A stretch of DNA of 64,000 bases from Pseudomonadota bacterium (GCA_018262195.1 JAGTRS010000005.1:60231-124230), one strand, 5' to 3'. Shown: positions 16,121 through 26,765, numbered from the stretch's first letter. Numbers and translations are program-made. Notes: generated by a model not told the origin, from the sequence alone.

Positions 16121-17074
16121 TCAGACGGTCTGACTCTGCCGAAACTGCGCGACATCGCGACCCGGCGGGGAGCCGAACATGCGGCGATATTCGCGGTTGA
16201 ATTGCGAGGGGCTTTCGTAGCCGACGTGATGCGCGGCGGAGGCGGCATCGGTGTCGCTGACCAGCATCAGGCGGCGGGCTTCCTGCAGGCGCAACTGTTT
16301 CTGGTATTGCAGCGGCGTCATGGCGGTCAGGGCCTTGAAATGATGGTGCAGCGACGACCGGCTCATGTTGGCCAGGCTGGCCAGCCGTTCGATGCTGAGC
16401 GGTTGGTCGAGGTTGGTTTTCAACCAGTCGATGGCGCGGACGATCTGGTGGCTGTGGCTGCCGCTGGCGGCGGCCTGACGCAGGCGTGAACCGAGGGGGC
16501 CAGCGAGCAGGCGGTAGAGCAGTTCGCGCTCGATGATCGGGGCGAGCACCGGGATGTCGGCTGGCGTATCGAGCAATCGGGCGAGGCGCAGCGCGGTGTT
16601 CTGGATGTCGACGCTGAGCAGGCCGACGGCAATGCCACGGTCGACCGCATCTATGGCCCGATTTTTGGGCATGGCGGCAGTCAGTTCGTTGATCTTGAGT
16701 GGGTCGATGGCGAGCCCCAAGCCAAGGTAGGGCTCGGCGACGGAGGCTTGTGTGATGCGTGCAAAAATCGGCAGATCGACCGATGAAATCAGGTAATGGC
16801 GGGCATCGTAGTCGTAGGTGTCGTCGCCGACCGTGATGCGCTTGGCGCCCTGGGCCATCATGGCGAATACCGAGGTCATGATGGCGCAGGTCGGCACCTC
16901 GGTGTTCGATCCGCGGAAAAGCTTGAGGTTGGGAATGGCCGTGTCGACACCGCCGTCCGCCTGGCAGTGACGGTCGATGATGGCGGCCAGCTCTGTGCGC
17001 TGGCGCGTCAGATCGGCGTTTTCCATGGCGTTGGAATCATTTGGGCGAGGCGTGGTCAGAACGGCAGTATCCAT
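16121..17074 (-). CDS. AraC-family regulator (AraC_N type)
   Basis: 317 residues with an N-terminal AraC_N sensor (about 25-190; [31 protein letters not shown]) and a C-terminal AraC DNA-binding domain ([21 protein letters not shown], then [17 protein letters not shown]). It is divergent from the molybdenum hydroxylase operon, with 177 bp between the starts, so it is the likely local regulator. AraC_N regulators often answer to aldehydes or alcohols, which fits an oxidoreductase target, but the inducer is unknown. An alternative start is the ATG at 17026. Confidence 0.9.
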   Translation of the reverse strand: MDTAVLTTPRPNDSNAMENADLTRQRTELAAIIDRHCQADGGVDTAIPNLKLFRGSNTEVPTCAIMTSVFAMMAQGAKRITVGDDTYDYDARHYLISSVDLPIFARITQASVAEPYLGLGLAIDPLKINELTAAMPKNRAIDAVDRGIAVGLLSVDIQNTALRLARLLDTPADIPVLAPIIERELLYRLLAGPLGSRLRQAAASGSHSHQIVRAIDWLKTNLDQPLSIERLASLANMSRSSLHHHFKALTAMTPLQYQKQLRLQEARRLMLVSDTDAASAAHHVGYESPSQFNREYRRMFGSPPGRDVAQFRQSQTV

Positions 17075-17251
17075 GACTGGAGAGTAGCGGTTTTGGCGCT
17101 GGCCGGCGAGAGGCTGCGGATCGATTCTGGAGGATCAGGCAATAAGTCTGCACGATTGGGTTATCGCTTGCCGCCTTGCCTCGCCCACACTATTCGCACA
17201 AACAGCAGCCACGGGATGGTTGCTGACCCCAATACGACGAGGAGCTTGCAG

Positions 17252-17710
17252 ATGATCAAACTGACTATTAACGGCAAGGCACATCAACTCGATGTGGCGC
17301 CAGATACGCCGCTGCTCTGGGCGCTGCGTGACACGCTGCAGATGACCGGCACCAAATACGGCTGCGGCCAGGCGCTGTGCGGTGCCTGTACGGTGCATGT
17401 CGATGGAACGCCGGTGCGTGCCTGTACGACGCCGGTCTCGGCCGTGGTTGGCCGCAAGATCAGGACCATCGAGGCGGTCGATAGCGAGCGCGTCGGCAAG
17501 GTCGTTCAGGAAGCATGGCGCAAGCTCGATGTCGTGCAGTGCGGCTACTGCCAGTCCGGCCAGATCATGAGCGCCGTGGCGCTGCTCAGCCAGAACCGTA
17601 AGCCGACCGATGCCGACATCGATACTGCCATGTCGGGCAACCTGTGTCGCTGCGCGACCTATGTGCGCGTCCGCGCTGCCATCCACGAAGCCGCCAAGGC
17701 GCTGGCCTGA
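17252..17710 (+). CDS. molybdenum hydroxylase 2Fe-2S subunit (IorA-like)
   Basis: 152 residues; ATG 17252 with GAGGAG just upstream. It has the standard two-cluster layout of this subunit: a plant-ferredoxin-type cluster ([15 protein letters not shown], then CT) and a helical C-terminal cluster ([10 protein letters not shown] ... LCRCATY). It relays electrons from the Mo site of the large subunit encoded 11 nt downstream. Length and motifs match isoquinoline 1-oxidoreductase alpha and related aldehyde oxidases. There is no separate FAD subunit gene, so an external acceptor such as a cytochrome c is expected. Confidence 0.93.
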   Translation: MIKLTINGKAHQLDVAPDTPLLWALRDTLQMTGTKYGCGQALCGACTVHVDGTPVRACTTPVSAVVGRKIRTIEAVDSERVGKVVQEAWRKLDVVQCGYCQSGQIMSAVALLSQNRKPTDADIDTAMSGNLCRCATYVRVRAAIHEAAKALA

Positions 17711-17721
17711 GGAGTTTGAAC

Positions 17722-19920
17722 ATGAGCGAAATCATCATTGAAAACCTCAGTCGCCGCCGTTTCCTGCAAGGCAGCGCCGGCCTGACGCTAGGTTTCTGTC
17801 TGCCGGTGATGGCTGCCGGAGCCGCCGGCAAATCTGGGGTCGCTGCTGGCAGCACGGCCACCTTCGAGCCGAACGCCTTCTTGCGCATCGGTGCCGACAA
17901 CAGCGTGACCGTCATGTCCAAGCACCTTGAAATGGGGCAGGGCACCTACACCGGCCTAGCCACCATTCTGGCCGACGAACTCGATGCCGACTGGAAGAAT
18001 GTTCGCGTCGAAGGCGCCGCGGCCGATGCCAAGCGCTACAACAACACCTTCTGGGGCCCGGCGCAGGGCACCGGCGGCAGTACGGCGATGGCCAATTCCT
18101 GGGATCAGATGCGCAAGGCTGGGGCCAGCGGGCGGGCCATGCTGGTTTCCGCCGCCGCCAAGCGCTGGAATGTCGGCGCGGCGGAGATTGTCGTGCGCGA
18201 CGGCATCGTCAGTCATGCCGGCAGTGGTCGCAAGGCCAGCTTTGGCGAACTGGCGCTCGATGCGGCCAGGGAAACCGTGCCGACCGAGGTCAAACTCAAG
18301 GACCCCAAGGATTTTCGCCTGATCGGCAAGCAGGCCAAGCGCAAGGACAGCGCGGCCAAGACCAACGGCACGGCGCAATTCACGCAGGACGTTTTCCTGC
18401 CCGGCATGCTAGTCGCCGTGGTCGCCCATCCGCCGCAGTTCGGCGCCACGGTGAAGTCCTTCGATGCGACCAAGGCCAAGTCAATCAAGGGTGTCGTCGA
18501 TGTCGTGCAGATACCACAGGGCGTCGCCGTGCTGGCCACCGATACGTGGAGCGCCAAGAAAGGTCGCGACGCCTTGTCGGTCAGTTGGGACGACAGCAAG
18601 GCCTTCAAGCTGGGAAGCGACGAAATCCTGGCCCAGTACAAGGAAATGGCCAAGAAGCCCGGCCTGATTGCCGCGAATAAAGGCGATACGGCGAAAACCT
18701 TTGCCGGCGCCGCCAAGGTGGTCAGCGCATCCTTCGATTTTCCCTACCTCGCCCATGCCGCGATGGAGCCGATGAACTGCGTCGTCCACCTCAAGGCCGA
18801 TGGCTGCGAAGTATGGAATGGCGAGCAGTTCCAGACCGTCGACCAGGGCCGGGTGGCGGCGCTGTTCGGCCTCAAGCCGGAACAGGTCAAACTCAACATG
18901 CTCTACGCCGGCGGCAGTTTCGGACGCCGGGCCTGCACGCACTCCGATTACGTGATGGAGGCGGCAAACATCGTCAAGGCGATCAACGGCAAGGCACCGG
19001 TCAAGCTGGTCTGGCTGCGCGAGGATGACATGCGCGGCGGTTATTACCGCCCGATGTTCCACCACGCGCTCGAAGCCGCGCTCGATGGCAACGGCAAGCT
19101 GGTCGGCTGGCATCACCGGCTGGTCGGGCAGTCGATCATTACCGGCTCGCCATTCGAGGCCATGCTGGTCAAGGACGGCATCGATCACGTGTCAGTCGAA
19201 GGCGCTTCGAATCTGCCGTATGCGATTCCCAACCTGCTGGTTGATCTGCATACGCCGACCAATATCGGCGTGCCGGTCCTCTGGTGGCGCTCGGTCGGTT
19301 CGTCGCACACGGCTTACTCGACCGAGGTTTTCCTCGATCAGGTGGCGGCCGCGATGGGCAAGGACCCGGTAGCCCTGCGTCTCGAATTGCTGACTGAGCA
19401 CCCCAAGCACGCCAGCGTACTCAAGCTGGCGGCCGAGAAAGCGAACTGGGGAACGCCGCTCAAGGCGGCGGCCGGCGAGCGTCGTGGCCGGGGCGTGGCG
19501 GTGCATGAATCGTTCAACTCCTTCGTCGCCCAAGTGGCCGAAGTGACGGTCAGGAAAGATGGCTCGATCAAGGTCGACCGCGTCATTTGTGCGGTCGATT
19601 GCGGTACGGCGATCAACCCCGACAACATCCGTTCGCAGGTCGAAGGCGCGGTTGGATTCGCCTTGTCAGCTGCCATGAGCGGTGAAATCACGCTCAAGGG
19701 CGGGCGTGTCGAGCAGGGCAATTTCGATACTTACCCGTTGCTGCGCATTGGCGACATGCCGGTGGTTGAGGTGCACATCGTGCCATCGACTGCAGCCCCG
19801 ACCGGCATTGGCGAACCGGGCGTGCCCCCCCTGGCACCGGCCGTAGCCAATGCCATCGCTGCCGCCACCGGCAAGTTCCTGAACAAGATGCCGTTCAACA
19901 CCGCCGAGCTGGTGGCCTGA
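17722..19920 (+). CDS. molybdenum hydroxylase large subunit, Tat-exported (IorB-like)
   Basis: 732 residues from ATG 17722 with GAGGAG upstream. A twin-arginine signal ([16 protein letters not shown], residues 10-25) shows export to the periplasm in folded form, bringing the 2Fe-2S subunit with it. Molybdopterin cytosine dinucleotide-binding features follow: [30 protein letters not shown], and the C-terminal [18 protein letters not shown] with the catalytic Glu. The family oxidises aldehydes or N-heterocycles such as isoquinoline. The substrate here is not predictable. Confidence 0.93.
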   Translation: MSEIIIENLSRRRFLQGSAGLTLGFCLPVMAAGAAGKSGVAAGSTATFEPNAFLRIGADNSVTVMSKHLEMGQGTYTGLATILADELDADWKNVRVEGAAADAKRYNNTFWGPAQGTGGSTAMANSWDQMRKAGASGRAMLVSAAAKRWNVGAAEIVVRDGIVSHAGSGRKASFGELALDAARETVPTEVKLKDPKDFRLIGKQAKRKDSAAKTNGTAQFTQDVFLPGMLVAVVAHPPQFGATVKSFDATKAKSIKGVVDVVQIPQGVAVLATDTWSAKKGRDALSVSWDDSKAFKLGSDEILAQYKEMAKKPGLIAANKGDTAKTFAGAAKVVSASFDFPYLAHAAMEPMNCVVHLKADGCEVWNGEQFQTVDQGRVAALFGLKPEQVKLNMLYAGGSFGRRACTHSDYVMEAANIVKAINGKAPVKLVWLREDDMRGGYYRPMFHHALEAALDGNGKLVGWHHRLVGQSIITGSPFEAMLVKDGIDHVSVEGASNLPYAIPNLLVDLHTPTNIGVPVLWWRSVGSSHTAYSTEVFLDQVAAAMGKDPVALRLELLTEHPKHASVLKLAAEKANWGTPLKAAAGERRGRGVAVHESFNSFVAQVAEVTVRKDGSIKVDRVICAVDCGTAINPDNIRSQVEGAVGFALSAAMSGEITLKGGRVEQGNFDTYPLLRIGDMPVVEVHIVPSTAAPTGIGEPGVPPLAPAVANAIAAATGKFLNKMPFNTAELVA

Positions 19921-19921
19921 C

Positions 19922-20920
19922 ATGGATAGCCTGGATACGCAGGTCCTCGACGCCGCCCGCATGTGGGCGGCGGCCGGGCATCGCTTCGCGCTGATCACCG
20001 TTGCCCGGACCTGGGGTTCAGCCCCCCGGCCGCCAGGCGCCTGGATGGTTCTGCGCGACGACGGGCAGGTGCAGGGCTCGGTCTCCGGCGGCTGCATCGA
20101 GGATGATTTGATCCGTCGCGCCGCGGCTAGCGAGTTTGCCGGCAGCGCGCCGCGCCTGCTGCGCTACGGCGTGACGGCCGATGAGGCACATCGCTTCGGT
20201 CTGCCTTGCGGTGGCACGCTGGAGCTGGTGCTCGAACCGGCGCCGGATGCCGCACTGCTCGAACAGCTTGCCCAGCGCATCGGCACCGGCCAATTGGTGC
20301 ATCGGCGGGTGGCGTTGGCGACCGGTGCAGTCAGCCTCGAAGGTGGCAGCGCCGGCGACAGCCAGCAATGGGATGGTCAGACGCTGGTCACCCTGCATGG
20401 CCCGGCCTGGCGGCTGCTCATCATCGGCGCCGGGCAGATTTCGCGCTACCTGGCGACCATGGCGCAGGCCCTCGGCTATCGCGTCTACATCTGCGACCCG
20501 CGCAGCGAGTATGCCGACGGCTGGGATGTCCCCGGCACCGAGCGCATCGCCGCGATGCCCGACGATGCCGTGACCGAACTCGGCCTCGATCCGCGCAGCG
20601 CCGTGGTGGCGCTGACCCACGACCCCAAGCTCGACGACATGGCCCTGCTCGAAGCCCTCAAGTCGCCGGCCTTCTACGTCGGCGCGCTCGGCTCCAAGGC
20701 CAATAACAGCAAGCGTCGCGAACGGCTGCTGCAGTATTTCGACCTCTCGCAAGCCGAAGTCGACCGCCTGCACGGCCCGGTCGGCCTGCCCATCGGCAGC
20801 CGCACGCCGCCGGAAATCGCCGTTTCGATTTTGGCTGAAATGACCGTGGTAAAAAACGGGCAAAACCTCCGGATGGCCACCATGCCTGCTTTCGATCCCT
20901 ACGCCTGTCGCATCGAATGA
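19922..20920 (+). CDS. XdhC-family molybdenum cofactor maturation protein
   Basis: 332 residues, starting one base after the large-subunit stop. The N-terminal XdhC/CoxI part has [14 protein letters not shown] and the hallmark [12 protein letters not shown]; the C-terminal part has a Rossmann fold ([20 protein letters not shown]) and [17 protein letters not shown] with [13 protein letters not shown]. XdhC proteins bind the molybdenum cofactor, help sulfurate it and insert it into the apo-enzyme. The position inside the operon argues for dedicated service to the IorAB-like enzyme. Confidence 0.92.
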   Translation: MDSLDTQVLDAARMWAAAGHRFALITVARTWGSAPRPPGAWMVLRDDGQVQGSVSGGCIEDDLIRRAAASEFAGSAPRLLRYGVTADEAHRFGLPCGGTLELVLEPAPDAALLEQLAQRIGTGQLVHRRVALATGAVSLEGGSAGDSQQWDGQTLVTLHGPAWRLLIIGAGQISRYLATMAQALGYRVYICDPRSEYADGWDVPGTERIAAMPDDAVTELGLDPRSAVVALTHDPKLDDMALLEALKSPAFYVGALGSKANNSKRRERLLQYFDLSQAEVDRLHGPVGLPIGSRTPPEIAVSILAEMTVVKNGQNLRMATMPAFDPYACRIE

Positions 20921-21486
20921 AGCAGATTGTCGGCATCCTGCTTGCTGCTGGCAGTAGTCGGCGCTTCGGCTCCGACAAGCGCTTGCACCCACTGCCCGAC
21001 GGGACGCCGATGGCGCTCGCCTCGGCCTGTCGTCTCGCAGCCGTTTGCGCGCGAACCATCGTTGTCATCCGCCCTGATGACACGGTGCTGGCCAGCTTGC
21101 TGGCGGCGGAAGGGCTGGAAACCGTCGTTTGTAACGAAGCGGAGCAGGGCATGGGCCACAGTTTGAGCGCAGGGGTTGCGGCCAGCGTCGATGCCGCCGG
21201 CTGGCTGGTCGCGCTCGCAGACATGCCCTACATCCAGCCGGACAGTTATCACGCCGTGCTTGATGCCCTGCAGGGTGGCGCCAGCATGGCGCGGCCTGAT
21301 GTCGGTGGGCAAATGGGGCACCCGGTCGGCTTTGGCGCCAGGCATGTGCGCCAACTGCTGGCGCTGACCGGGGATCAGGGAGGGCGCTCCATTCTCGAGG
21401 CGGATCAGGCAGGGTTGGTCGTTTGCCCGGTCGAGGATCCCGGTGTGCTCAAGGATGTTGATCGAGCCGCCCAACTCGCTGTCTGA
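20917..21486 (+). CDS. molybdopterin cytidylyltransferase-like NTP transferase (MocA/MobA-like)
   Basis: 189 residues overlapping the xdhC stop by 4 nt. It starts with the nucleotidyltransferase signature GILLAAGSSRRFGSDK and carries ALADMPYIQPDSY with the metal-binding Asp, and VGGQMGHPVGFGARH. In molybdenum hydroxylase operons this type adds CMP to molybdopterin to give the MCD form used by the xanthine-oxidase family, which agrees with the neighbouring large subunit. It closes the four-gene operon. Confidence 0.88.
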   Translation: MKQIVGILLAAGSSRRFGSDKRLHPLPDGTPMALASACRLAAVCARTIVVIRPDDTVLASLLAAEGLETVVCNEAEQGMGHSLSAGVAASVDAAGWLVALADMPYIQPDSYHAVLDALQGGASMARPDVGGQMGHPVGFGARHVRQLLALTGDQGGRSILEADQAGLVVCPVEDPGVLKDVDRAAQLAV

Positions 21487-21588
21487 GGGAGTCCGAGAGG
21501 TGTGTTTTCGGGCGAGGTCAAGGCCAGGGCATGGCTGCAGCCTGGGTCGATCTGGGCTATCATTCTGCAATTGCCGAGGACCAACGCG

Positions 21589-22284
21589 ATGAACCCAAAT
21601 CCCCTGACCGATGCCGATCTAGATCGGCTTGAAGAACTGCTCGAATCAGAAGTTTTCCAGGGCGAGGCCATGCGCCTCGACGAAATCCAGGCCATGCTGT
21701 GCGCCGTCGTCAGCGGTCCGCAACCGGTTGCCCCGGCCGTCTGGCTGAGCGAAGCGCTGGGCAAGGGTCTGGAAGCTGGCGGCAATCCCGATGTCGAGGC
21801 TGCGCTGGAATTGCTGCTGCGCCTGAACAACGATCTCGCCGCGTCCTTGCTGGCCGATGAAACCATTGCACCGGTGCTCTATCCACTCGACGAAAAATGC
21901 GAGGACTACGACTACGAAGCCTGGGCCGATTCCTACGTTTTCGGTGCCGGTCTGGCCGGAGACTGGTACGAGATGGCCGGCAAGCATGCTGATGACTTGT
22001 CCGAACTGCTTGAACCGCTCTTCCTGCTTAACGGCATGCTCAAGGAGGATGCCGAAAAGAGCGGCGAACGCTGGTTCCCGCCTGCCGAAGAAGCACGTCT
22101 GGTCGCCGAAATTCAGGAAAACCTGCCGGTCATCGTCCAGACTTTGTACAACTTCTGGCGCAACAAGCGCACCGGCGGAACGGTACAGCGCGAAACCGAA
22201 AAACCCGGCCGCAACGACCCCTGTCCCTGCGGCAGCGGCAAGAAGTTCAAGCAGTGCTGCGGCAGCCCGGAAAAACTGAACTGA
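21589..22284 (+). CDS. UPF0149/YecA-family protein with SEC-C zinc tail
   Basis: 231 residues; ATG 21589 preceded by GAGGA. The UPF0149 part (about 5-170) is acidic and helical, with [21 protein letters not shown] near the start. The last 25 residues form a SEC-C motif, [19 protein letters not shown], which binds one zinc and in SecA contacts SecB and ribosomes. The related E. coli YecA interacts with ribosomes and with SecA substrates. A strong terminator follows 29 nt after the stop. Confidence 0.9.
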   Translation: MNPNPLTDADLDRLEELLESEVFQGEAMRLDEIQAMLCAVVSGPQPVAPAVWLSEALGKGLEAGGNPDVEAALELLLRLNNDLAASLLADETIAPVLYPLDEKCEDYDYEAWADSYVFGAGLAGDWYEMAGKHADDLSELLEPLFLLNGMLKEDAEKSGERWFPPAEEARLVAEIQENLPVIVQTLYNFWRNKRTGGTVQRETEKPGRNDPCPCGSGKKFKQCCGSPEKLN

Positions 22285-22312
22285 TCAGCACATCGCGCTA
22301 TCGCCTCTATTG

Positions 22313-22338
22313 AAAAAGCCCCGAAAGGGGCTTTTTTT
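22313..22338 (+). terminator. rho-independent terminator after the YecA-like gene
   Basis: AAAAAGCCCC-GAAA-GGGGCTTTTTTT: a short GC stem with a GAAA tetraloop and seven T residues. The flanking A-run makes it usable in both directions. Confidence 0.9.
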
Positions 22339-22429
22339 CGGCCGTAGCGGAGTCTGCATTCGACGCTACCTAAGTTTGCGATGTGCTTCCGCCATACGCA
22401 GAAAAACAGTCATCAGGGCAGGCTGCCGG

Positions 22430-24358
22430 TTATCTTAAGGGGTGGCCACCATCCAAGTTCTTGTTCAGTCCCACCGTGAGCGAAAAAGTGCTGCCGCTTC
22501 CGGCCTGGCTGCGAACCTCGATGTCACCGTCCATCATCTGAGCCAGGCGTTTGCTGATGGCTAGCCCCAGCCCAGTTCCGCCGAACTTGCGGGTAATGGA
22601 TCCATCGGCCTGCTCGAAGCTTGTAAAGAGTCGCTTCTGATCGTCGTCGCTAATTCCGATACCGGTATCGGTTACCTCAACTCGCAAGCGTAGGCTCCTG
22701 GCGGTTTCCTCTGTGGTATCAAAGCGTACGCTTACAGTACCCGTGGCTGTAAACTTGATGGCGTTACTGGTCAGATTGAGCAGAATCTGGCCCAGGCGCA
22801 TGGCATCGCCTTGCAGTGGCAAACGGGCCAGTTCGGGGGGGATCTCGAAGCTCAAGCGAAGGTTTTTCTCCAATGCTTTCTTGCTGGTCAGACTATCCAG
22901 ATTGGTGATGACGCCATCGAGCGTAAATTCTCCCATCTCCAGAGTCATTTGTTCGGACTCGATTCTGGAGATGTCCAGGATGTCATTGATGATGACCAGT
23001 AGCTTGTCGGCCGTCTGGCTGACTTTGTCGAGTTGATCGATTTGCTTTGGGTCGGAAGCTTTTCGTCTGGCCAATTGAGTCATGCCCATGATGCCGTGCA
23101 TTGGCGTTCTCAGCTCGTGGCTCATGTTGGTCAGGAAAGCACTCTTGGCACGATTGGCGGCCTCAGCTGCTTCCTTGGCGATCCATAGCGACTGGGTTCT
23201 GGCTTCGACCATCTCTTCCAGGTGGTCTCGCTGAGCCACAAGATCCTTGCGCAGCCCGTCCATGACCGTCAGGTTGTTCCGGCTTTCGTTCAACGCACGG
23301 GAGAGACGGCGATTGATGCGGTGAATGTACAAGGCGATGGCACTGACGGATGCCAGCAGAAGGATGGCGATATAGAGTTTTGTCAGATCGCGGCGTGGTT
23401 CAGGCTCGTAGATGAACCCGTCAAGATTGTAGTTACTGGGCAACAAGCCGAGATCGGCATAGGTGTTGGCAATGTGCTGCCAGCGTCCCCGGTTCATATA
23501 ACCCAATTCGACCAGGTCGATACGTAGCAACGCAGCCATGCGTTTAGCCTCGGATAGATAAAAGTCGCGCGGGTGACGACTGGAATACCGGGCAATGATG
23601 AGATCAGCGATTTCTTCCGGATGCTGCATCGCATACTGCCAGCCACGCAAACTGGCTTCCCGAAAGGCGCGAACCCGTTCCGGATGGGTGTTCAACTCCT
23701 TTTCAGTAGTGAATAGGTTATCGCCATAAAAGTCGATACCGCCTGTTCTCGGCGTGTACACCTGATAGGCGAAATTTGCGCGATCCAGATAATAAAGTTC
23801 ATTGCTGACGTAGGCCGACATGGCATCCACTCGGCCCTCGATCAGATCTTTGGGTTCAAAGCTGTGGGGTATTTGGACCAGATGATCGAGCGTGATCCCT
23901 TCATGTTTCAGATAGGCGATCAACTCGTCTGATTGGGGTTCAATCATCACCCGTTTGCCAGCGATATCGTGGATACCTTGCGTTCCCTTCCGGGTAATGT
24001 CCTCCCGCGCAATAAGTACCAGCGGTGAATGCTGGAATATGGCAGCCAGGACAACCACCGGTTTTCCGGCTTTGCGAGCCAGGAGCAGGCTGCTGGTACC
24101 AACACCGTATTGGGCCGAATTGCTCAGGACTGATTCGACAGGATCGATACCCGGGGCAGCCTCGACGAGTTGAACTTCGAGTCCCGCTTCCCGGTAATAG
24201 CCTTTTTCCACCGCGGCATAGTAGCCGGCGAACTGAAAGGCATGAGTCCACTTGAGCTGAAGCGTCACTTTCTCTTGGGCCCATGACATGCCGAATGGAA
24301 AAAGCAGGCCTGCCAACACAACAATCAGGAAACGATGGAAAAGCAAATGGCAGGGCAT
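22430..24358 (-). CDS. sensor histidine kinase with periplasmic NMT1/THI5-type ligand-binding domain
   Basis: 642 residues: signal peptide or TM (about 9-27), an NMT1/ThiY-like periplasmic binding domain (about 30-310; LQLKWTHAFQFAGYYAAVEKG, YGVGTSSLLLARKAGKPVV), one TM (about 328-344), a coiled-coil linker, HisKA with His414 in SHELRTP, and an HATPase domain ([46 protein letters not shown]). No receiver is fused. NMT1 domains bind thiamine-pyrimidine precursors or related compounds in ABC uptake; fused to a kinase they act as a sensor. No response regulator gene is adjacent. Confidence 0.9.
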   Translation of the reverse strand: MPCHLLFHRFLIVVLAGLLFPFGMSWAQEKVTLQLKWTHAFQFAGYYAAVEKGYYREAGLEVQLVEAAPGIDPVESVLSNSAQYGVGTSSLLLARKAGKPVVVLAAIFQHSPLVLIAREDITRKGTQGIHDIAGKRVMIEPQSDELIAYLKHEGITLDHLVQIPHSFEPKDLIEGRVDAMSAYVSNELYYLDRANFAYQVYTPRTGGIDFYGDNLFTTEKELNTHPERVRAFREASLRGWQYAMQHPEEIADLIIARYSSRHPRDFYLSEAKRMAALLRIDLVELGYMNRGRWQHIANTYADLGLLPSNYNLDGFIYEPEPRRDLTKLYIAILLLASVSAIALYIHRINRRLSRALNESRNNLTVMDGLRKDLVAQRDHLEEMVEARTQSLWIAKEAAEAANRAKSAFLTNMSHELRTPMHGIMGMTQLARRKASDPKQIDQLDKVSQTADKLLVIINDILDISRIESEQMTLEMGEFTLDGVITNLDSLTSKKALEKNLRLSFEIPPELARLPLQGDAMRLGQILLNLTSNAIKFTATGTVSVRFDTTEETARSLRLRVEVTDTGIGISDDDQKRLFTSFEQADGSITRKFGGTGLGLAISKRLAQMMDGDIEVRSQAGSGSTFSLTVGLNKNLDGGHPLR

Positions 24359-24560
24359 GGGATGGTGGCGCTTGATTCGATGGCATTCATTCTACAATGC
24401 ACTGGCAGCTGTCATACCGCTGCGCTTGATTCCTATCAGACGGCCAATGTCATTTCGCGATCAACCCGCCGAACAGGAGTTTTTGTTTCTCGTCACGCTC
24501 TCGGTGAAGTACTCGGGTACGAAACGGAACCAGGGCGGCTAAAGCAAGGCTGGTAAATGA

Positions 24561-24588
24561 AAAAGGCCGTTCATCCGAACGGCCTTTT
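24561..24588. terminator. bidirectional terminator after degQ-like gene
   Basis: A perfect 12-bp stem AAAAGGCCGTTC / GAACGGCCTTTT with the 4-nt loop ATCC, five bases beyond the protease stop codon. A- and T-rich edges on both sides allow termination in either direction. Confidence 0.85.
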
Positions 24589-24593
24589 GACGT

Positions 24594-26063
24594 TTAGCCC
24601 AGATCAACCGGCACGAATATTCGTGAATCGCCGCGTTCGATCAGGATCGCGGCTTTCTTACCGGATTTGGCGATGATGCCGCGTAGCTGGTCGACATTGC
24701 CGATTGGCTGGCCATTGACCGAAACGATGATGTCACCCGGGCGGATGCCGGCGCGGCCGGCGGCACCGCCGGATTGTTCGACGAGCAGGCCGCCTTTGAC
24801 TTCTGCCTGGCGCTGTTCTTCCGGGGTCAGCGGGCGGACGGCGACGCCGAGGCGGCCTTTGTCGGCGGAAGGTGCTTCGCCGGCTGCCACTTTTTCCTCG
24901 CCGAAGCTGCCGATCTTGACGTCGATGTTGCGCGTTTCACCCTTGCGCCAGATTTGCAGGCGGGCCGTTTCGCCGGGCATCTTGGTGGCGACGGCGGCCG
25001 GCAATTCACCGGCGGCGTCGATGGTCTTGCCGTCGATGCCGAGAATGACGTCACCCGGTTCCAGCCCGCCCTTGGCAGCCGGGCTGCCCTTTTCGACGGA
25101 GGCGACCAGCGCGCCGGCCGGCTTGCTCAGGCCGAAGGTGTCGGCCAGCGATTGATTGACTTCCTGGATGCTGATGCCGAGCTTGCCACGCTGGACCTTG
25201 CCGTGGGCGACGATCTGTTTCTCGACATTCATCGCCACTTCGATCGGGATGGCAAAAGAGAGACCCTGGTAGCCGCCGCTGCGCGAGTAGATCTGCGAGT
25301 TGATGCCGATCACTTCGCCGTTCATGTTGAAGAGCGGGCCGCCGGAGTTGCCCGGGTTGACCGCGACGTCGGTCTGGATGAAGGGAACATAGCTGCCGTC
25401 CGGCAGGTTGCGCGACTTGGCCGAGACGATGCCGGCGCTGGCGCTGCTTTCGAAGCCGTAGGGCGAGCCGATCGCCAGCACCCATTCGCCGACCTGGGTT
25501 TGCAGTGAGGTGCCGATCCTTACCGTCGGCAGATTCTTGGCGTCGATTTTCAGCACGGCGACATCACTGGCCTTGTCAAGGCCAAGCACCTTGGCCTTGA
25601 ATTCGCGCTTGTCGTTGAGCTTGACGGTGACTTCCTCGGCACCATCGACGACGTGGGCGTTGGTCAGCACCGTGCCGTCGGGCGTGACGATGAAGCCCGA
25701 ACCCAGGCCCTGCATGGGCTGCCGGCTTTCCGGGATCTGGCCGCGGAAGTGGCGGAAGAACTGGAAGAACGGGTCGTTCGGATCCATCTGCTGCAGATCG
25801 GGGCCATTAGCCGCTGTCTTGCGCGTGCCGGTGACGCTGATGTTGACCACCGCTGGGGCGTTGCTGGCGACGATGCTGCGCATGTCCGGCAGGCCGTTGG
25901 GAACGCTGATGGCAGGCGCGGCAGCCGCTGCGATGGCGGCGGCCGGCTGGGCAGCCGCATGCGCGCTGCCAAACGGCGCGGACTGGCCGAGCGAATAGGC
26001 ACCGCCCAGGGCGGCGGCAACTGCAATGGCGGCGACGGTCATTTTCAGGGGCTTCAGTTTCAT
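24594..26063 (-). CDS. periplasmic serine protease of the DegP/DegQ/MucD family
   Basis: 489 residues from the ATG at 26063, with AGAGGT 5 nt upstream; an ATG 33 nt further up lacks a ribosome-binding site. A signal peptide is followed by the trypsin-like domain with catalytic His137 (TNAHVVDG), Asp167 (SDVAVLKI) and Ser240 (NPGNSGGPLF), then two PDZ domains (around GALVASVEKGSPAAKGGLEPGD and GRAGIRPGDIIVSVNGQPIG). It degrades or refolds misfolded envelope proteins. In many relatives the gene sits after rpoE/rseA; that arrangement is absent here. Confidence 0.93.
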   Translation of the reverse strand: MKLKPLKMTVAAIAVAAALGGAYSLGQSAPFGSAHAAAQPAAAIAAAAAPAISVPNGLPDMRSIVASNAPAVVNISVTGTRKTAANGPDLQQMDPNDPFFQFFRHFRGQIPESRQPMQGLGSGFIVTPDGTVLTNAHVVDGAEEVTVKLNDKREFKAKVLGLDKASDVAVLKIDAKNLPTVRIGTSLQTQVGEWVLAIGSPYGFESSASAGIVSAKSRNLPDGSYVPFIQTDVAVNPGNSGGPLFNMNGEVIGINSQIYSRSGGYQGLSFAIPIEVAMNVEKQIVAHGKVQRGKLGISIQEVNQSLADTFGLSKPAGALVASVEKGSPAAKGGLEPGDVILGIDGKTIDAAGELPAAVATKMPGETARLQIWRKGETRNIDVKIGSFGEEKVAAGEAPSADKGRLGVAVRPLTPEEQRQAEVKGGLLVEQSGGAAGRAGIRPGDIIVSVNGQPIGNVDQLRGIIAKSGKKAAILIERGDSRIFVPVDLG

Positions 26064-26099
26064 GTTGACCTCTTGTTGGGTGGCGTTGTTGGACATCGA

Positions 26100-26414
26100 T
26101 CAGCGCTTTTTGCCATGCAAGGAAAACTCGATGGAATGGGCGGAGCGCTCATTGCACTTGGTGCGGGTACTTTGTGCGTTTTCGCTGCGTTTGGCCGGAT
26201 CAGTGGAAATGCTTTCGCTGGCGAAAGCCGTTCCGCTGAACAGTGCGCCGAGCGAGCCAGCGACCAGCAGCGAACGGAGCACGTGCCGGCAAGCACCGGC
26301 AACACGCTGGGGTGGCCTGATGGCGACCGGGGCTTGCATCAGGCCAAGATGCAGGCGGGAGATCTGCATGAATCGGGCAAGAGTCAGTTCTTGCCAATGG
26401 TGGTCAGTTTGCAT
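26100..26414 (-). CDS. small hypothetical protein upstream of the DegQ-like protease
   Basis: 104 residues. The start at 26414 is supported by AAGGAG seven bases upstream. One hydrophobic segment (LRSLLVAGSLGALFSGTAFA, about residues 47-66) ends in a signal-peptidase-like A-x-A, suggesting a long-n-region signal peptide or a single-pass membrane protein. The short basic C-terminus contains one Cys. It lies 36 nt from the protease start on the same strand, so co-transcription is likely. No family is recognised. Confidence 0.5.
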   Translation of the reverse strand: MQTDHHWQELTLARFMQISRLHLGLMQAPVAIRPPQRVAGACRHVLRSLLVAGSLGALFSGTAFASESISTDPAKRSENAQSTRTKCNERSAHSIEFSLHGKKR

Positions 26415-26765
26415 CGGAGACTCCTTGTCGAAATCGGCAAGCAGCTAGTGTTGCGCCAGAACGCAATTTTTCCCGTAGCGTTTGTGCGACGATTTGTATC
26501 AATATTTGTCTGGGAGAAATCTGGCGATGCATTGGTAGGGAAGTTCACCTGAACTGGCCATCGCTTCGCATCAATCTGCCAGCAGAGCGTAATTGCCATC
26601 AGGCGGGACTCGGCAAGGAGGAAACATTGGTTTCCAGCCAATGGCTGCCATCAGCAGTGGCAGATTCGCTCGAAAACCTGCCGTAGCTAAACGAGAACAT
26701 CGCAGTAAGATAGCCAGGCTGTGCCGCAAGAACGATTGAGCCTATAACCTGCCCGAATCAAAAGC
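26415..26765. other. 351-bp divergent intergenic region
   Basis: It separates the small gene/protease unit (minus strand) from the large hybrid kinase (plus strand) and should hold both promoters. Frames that cross it have no ribosome-binding site or family motif. No clear operator dyad was spotted. Confidence 0.4.
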
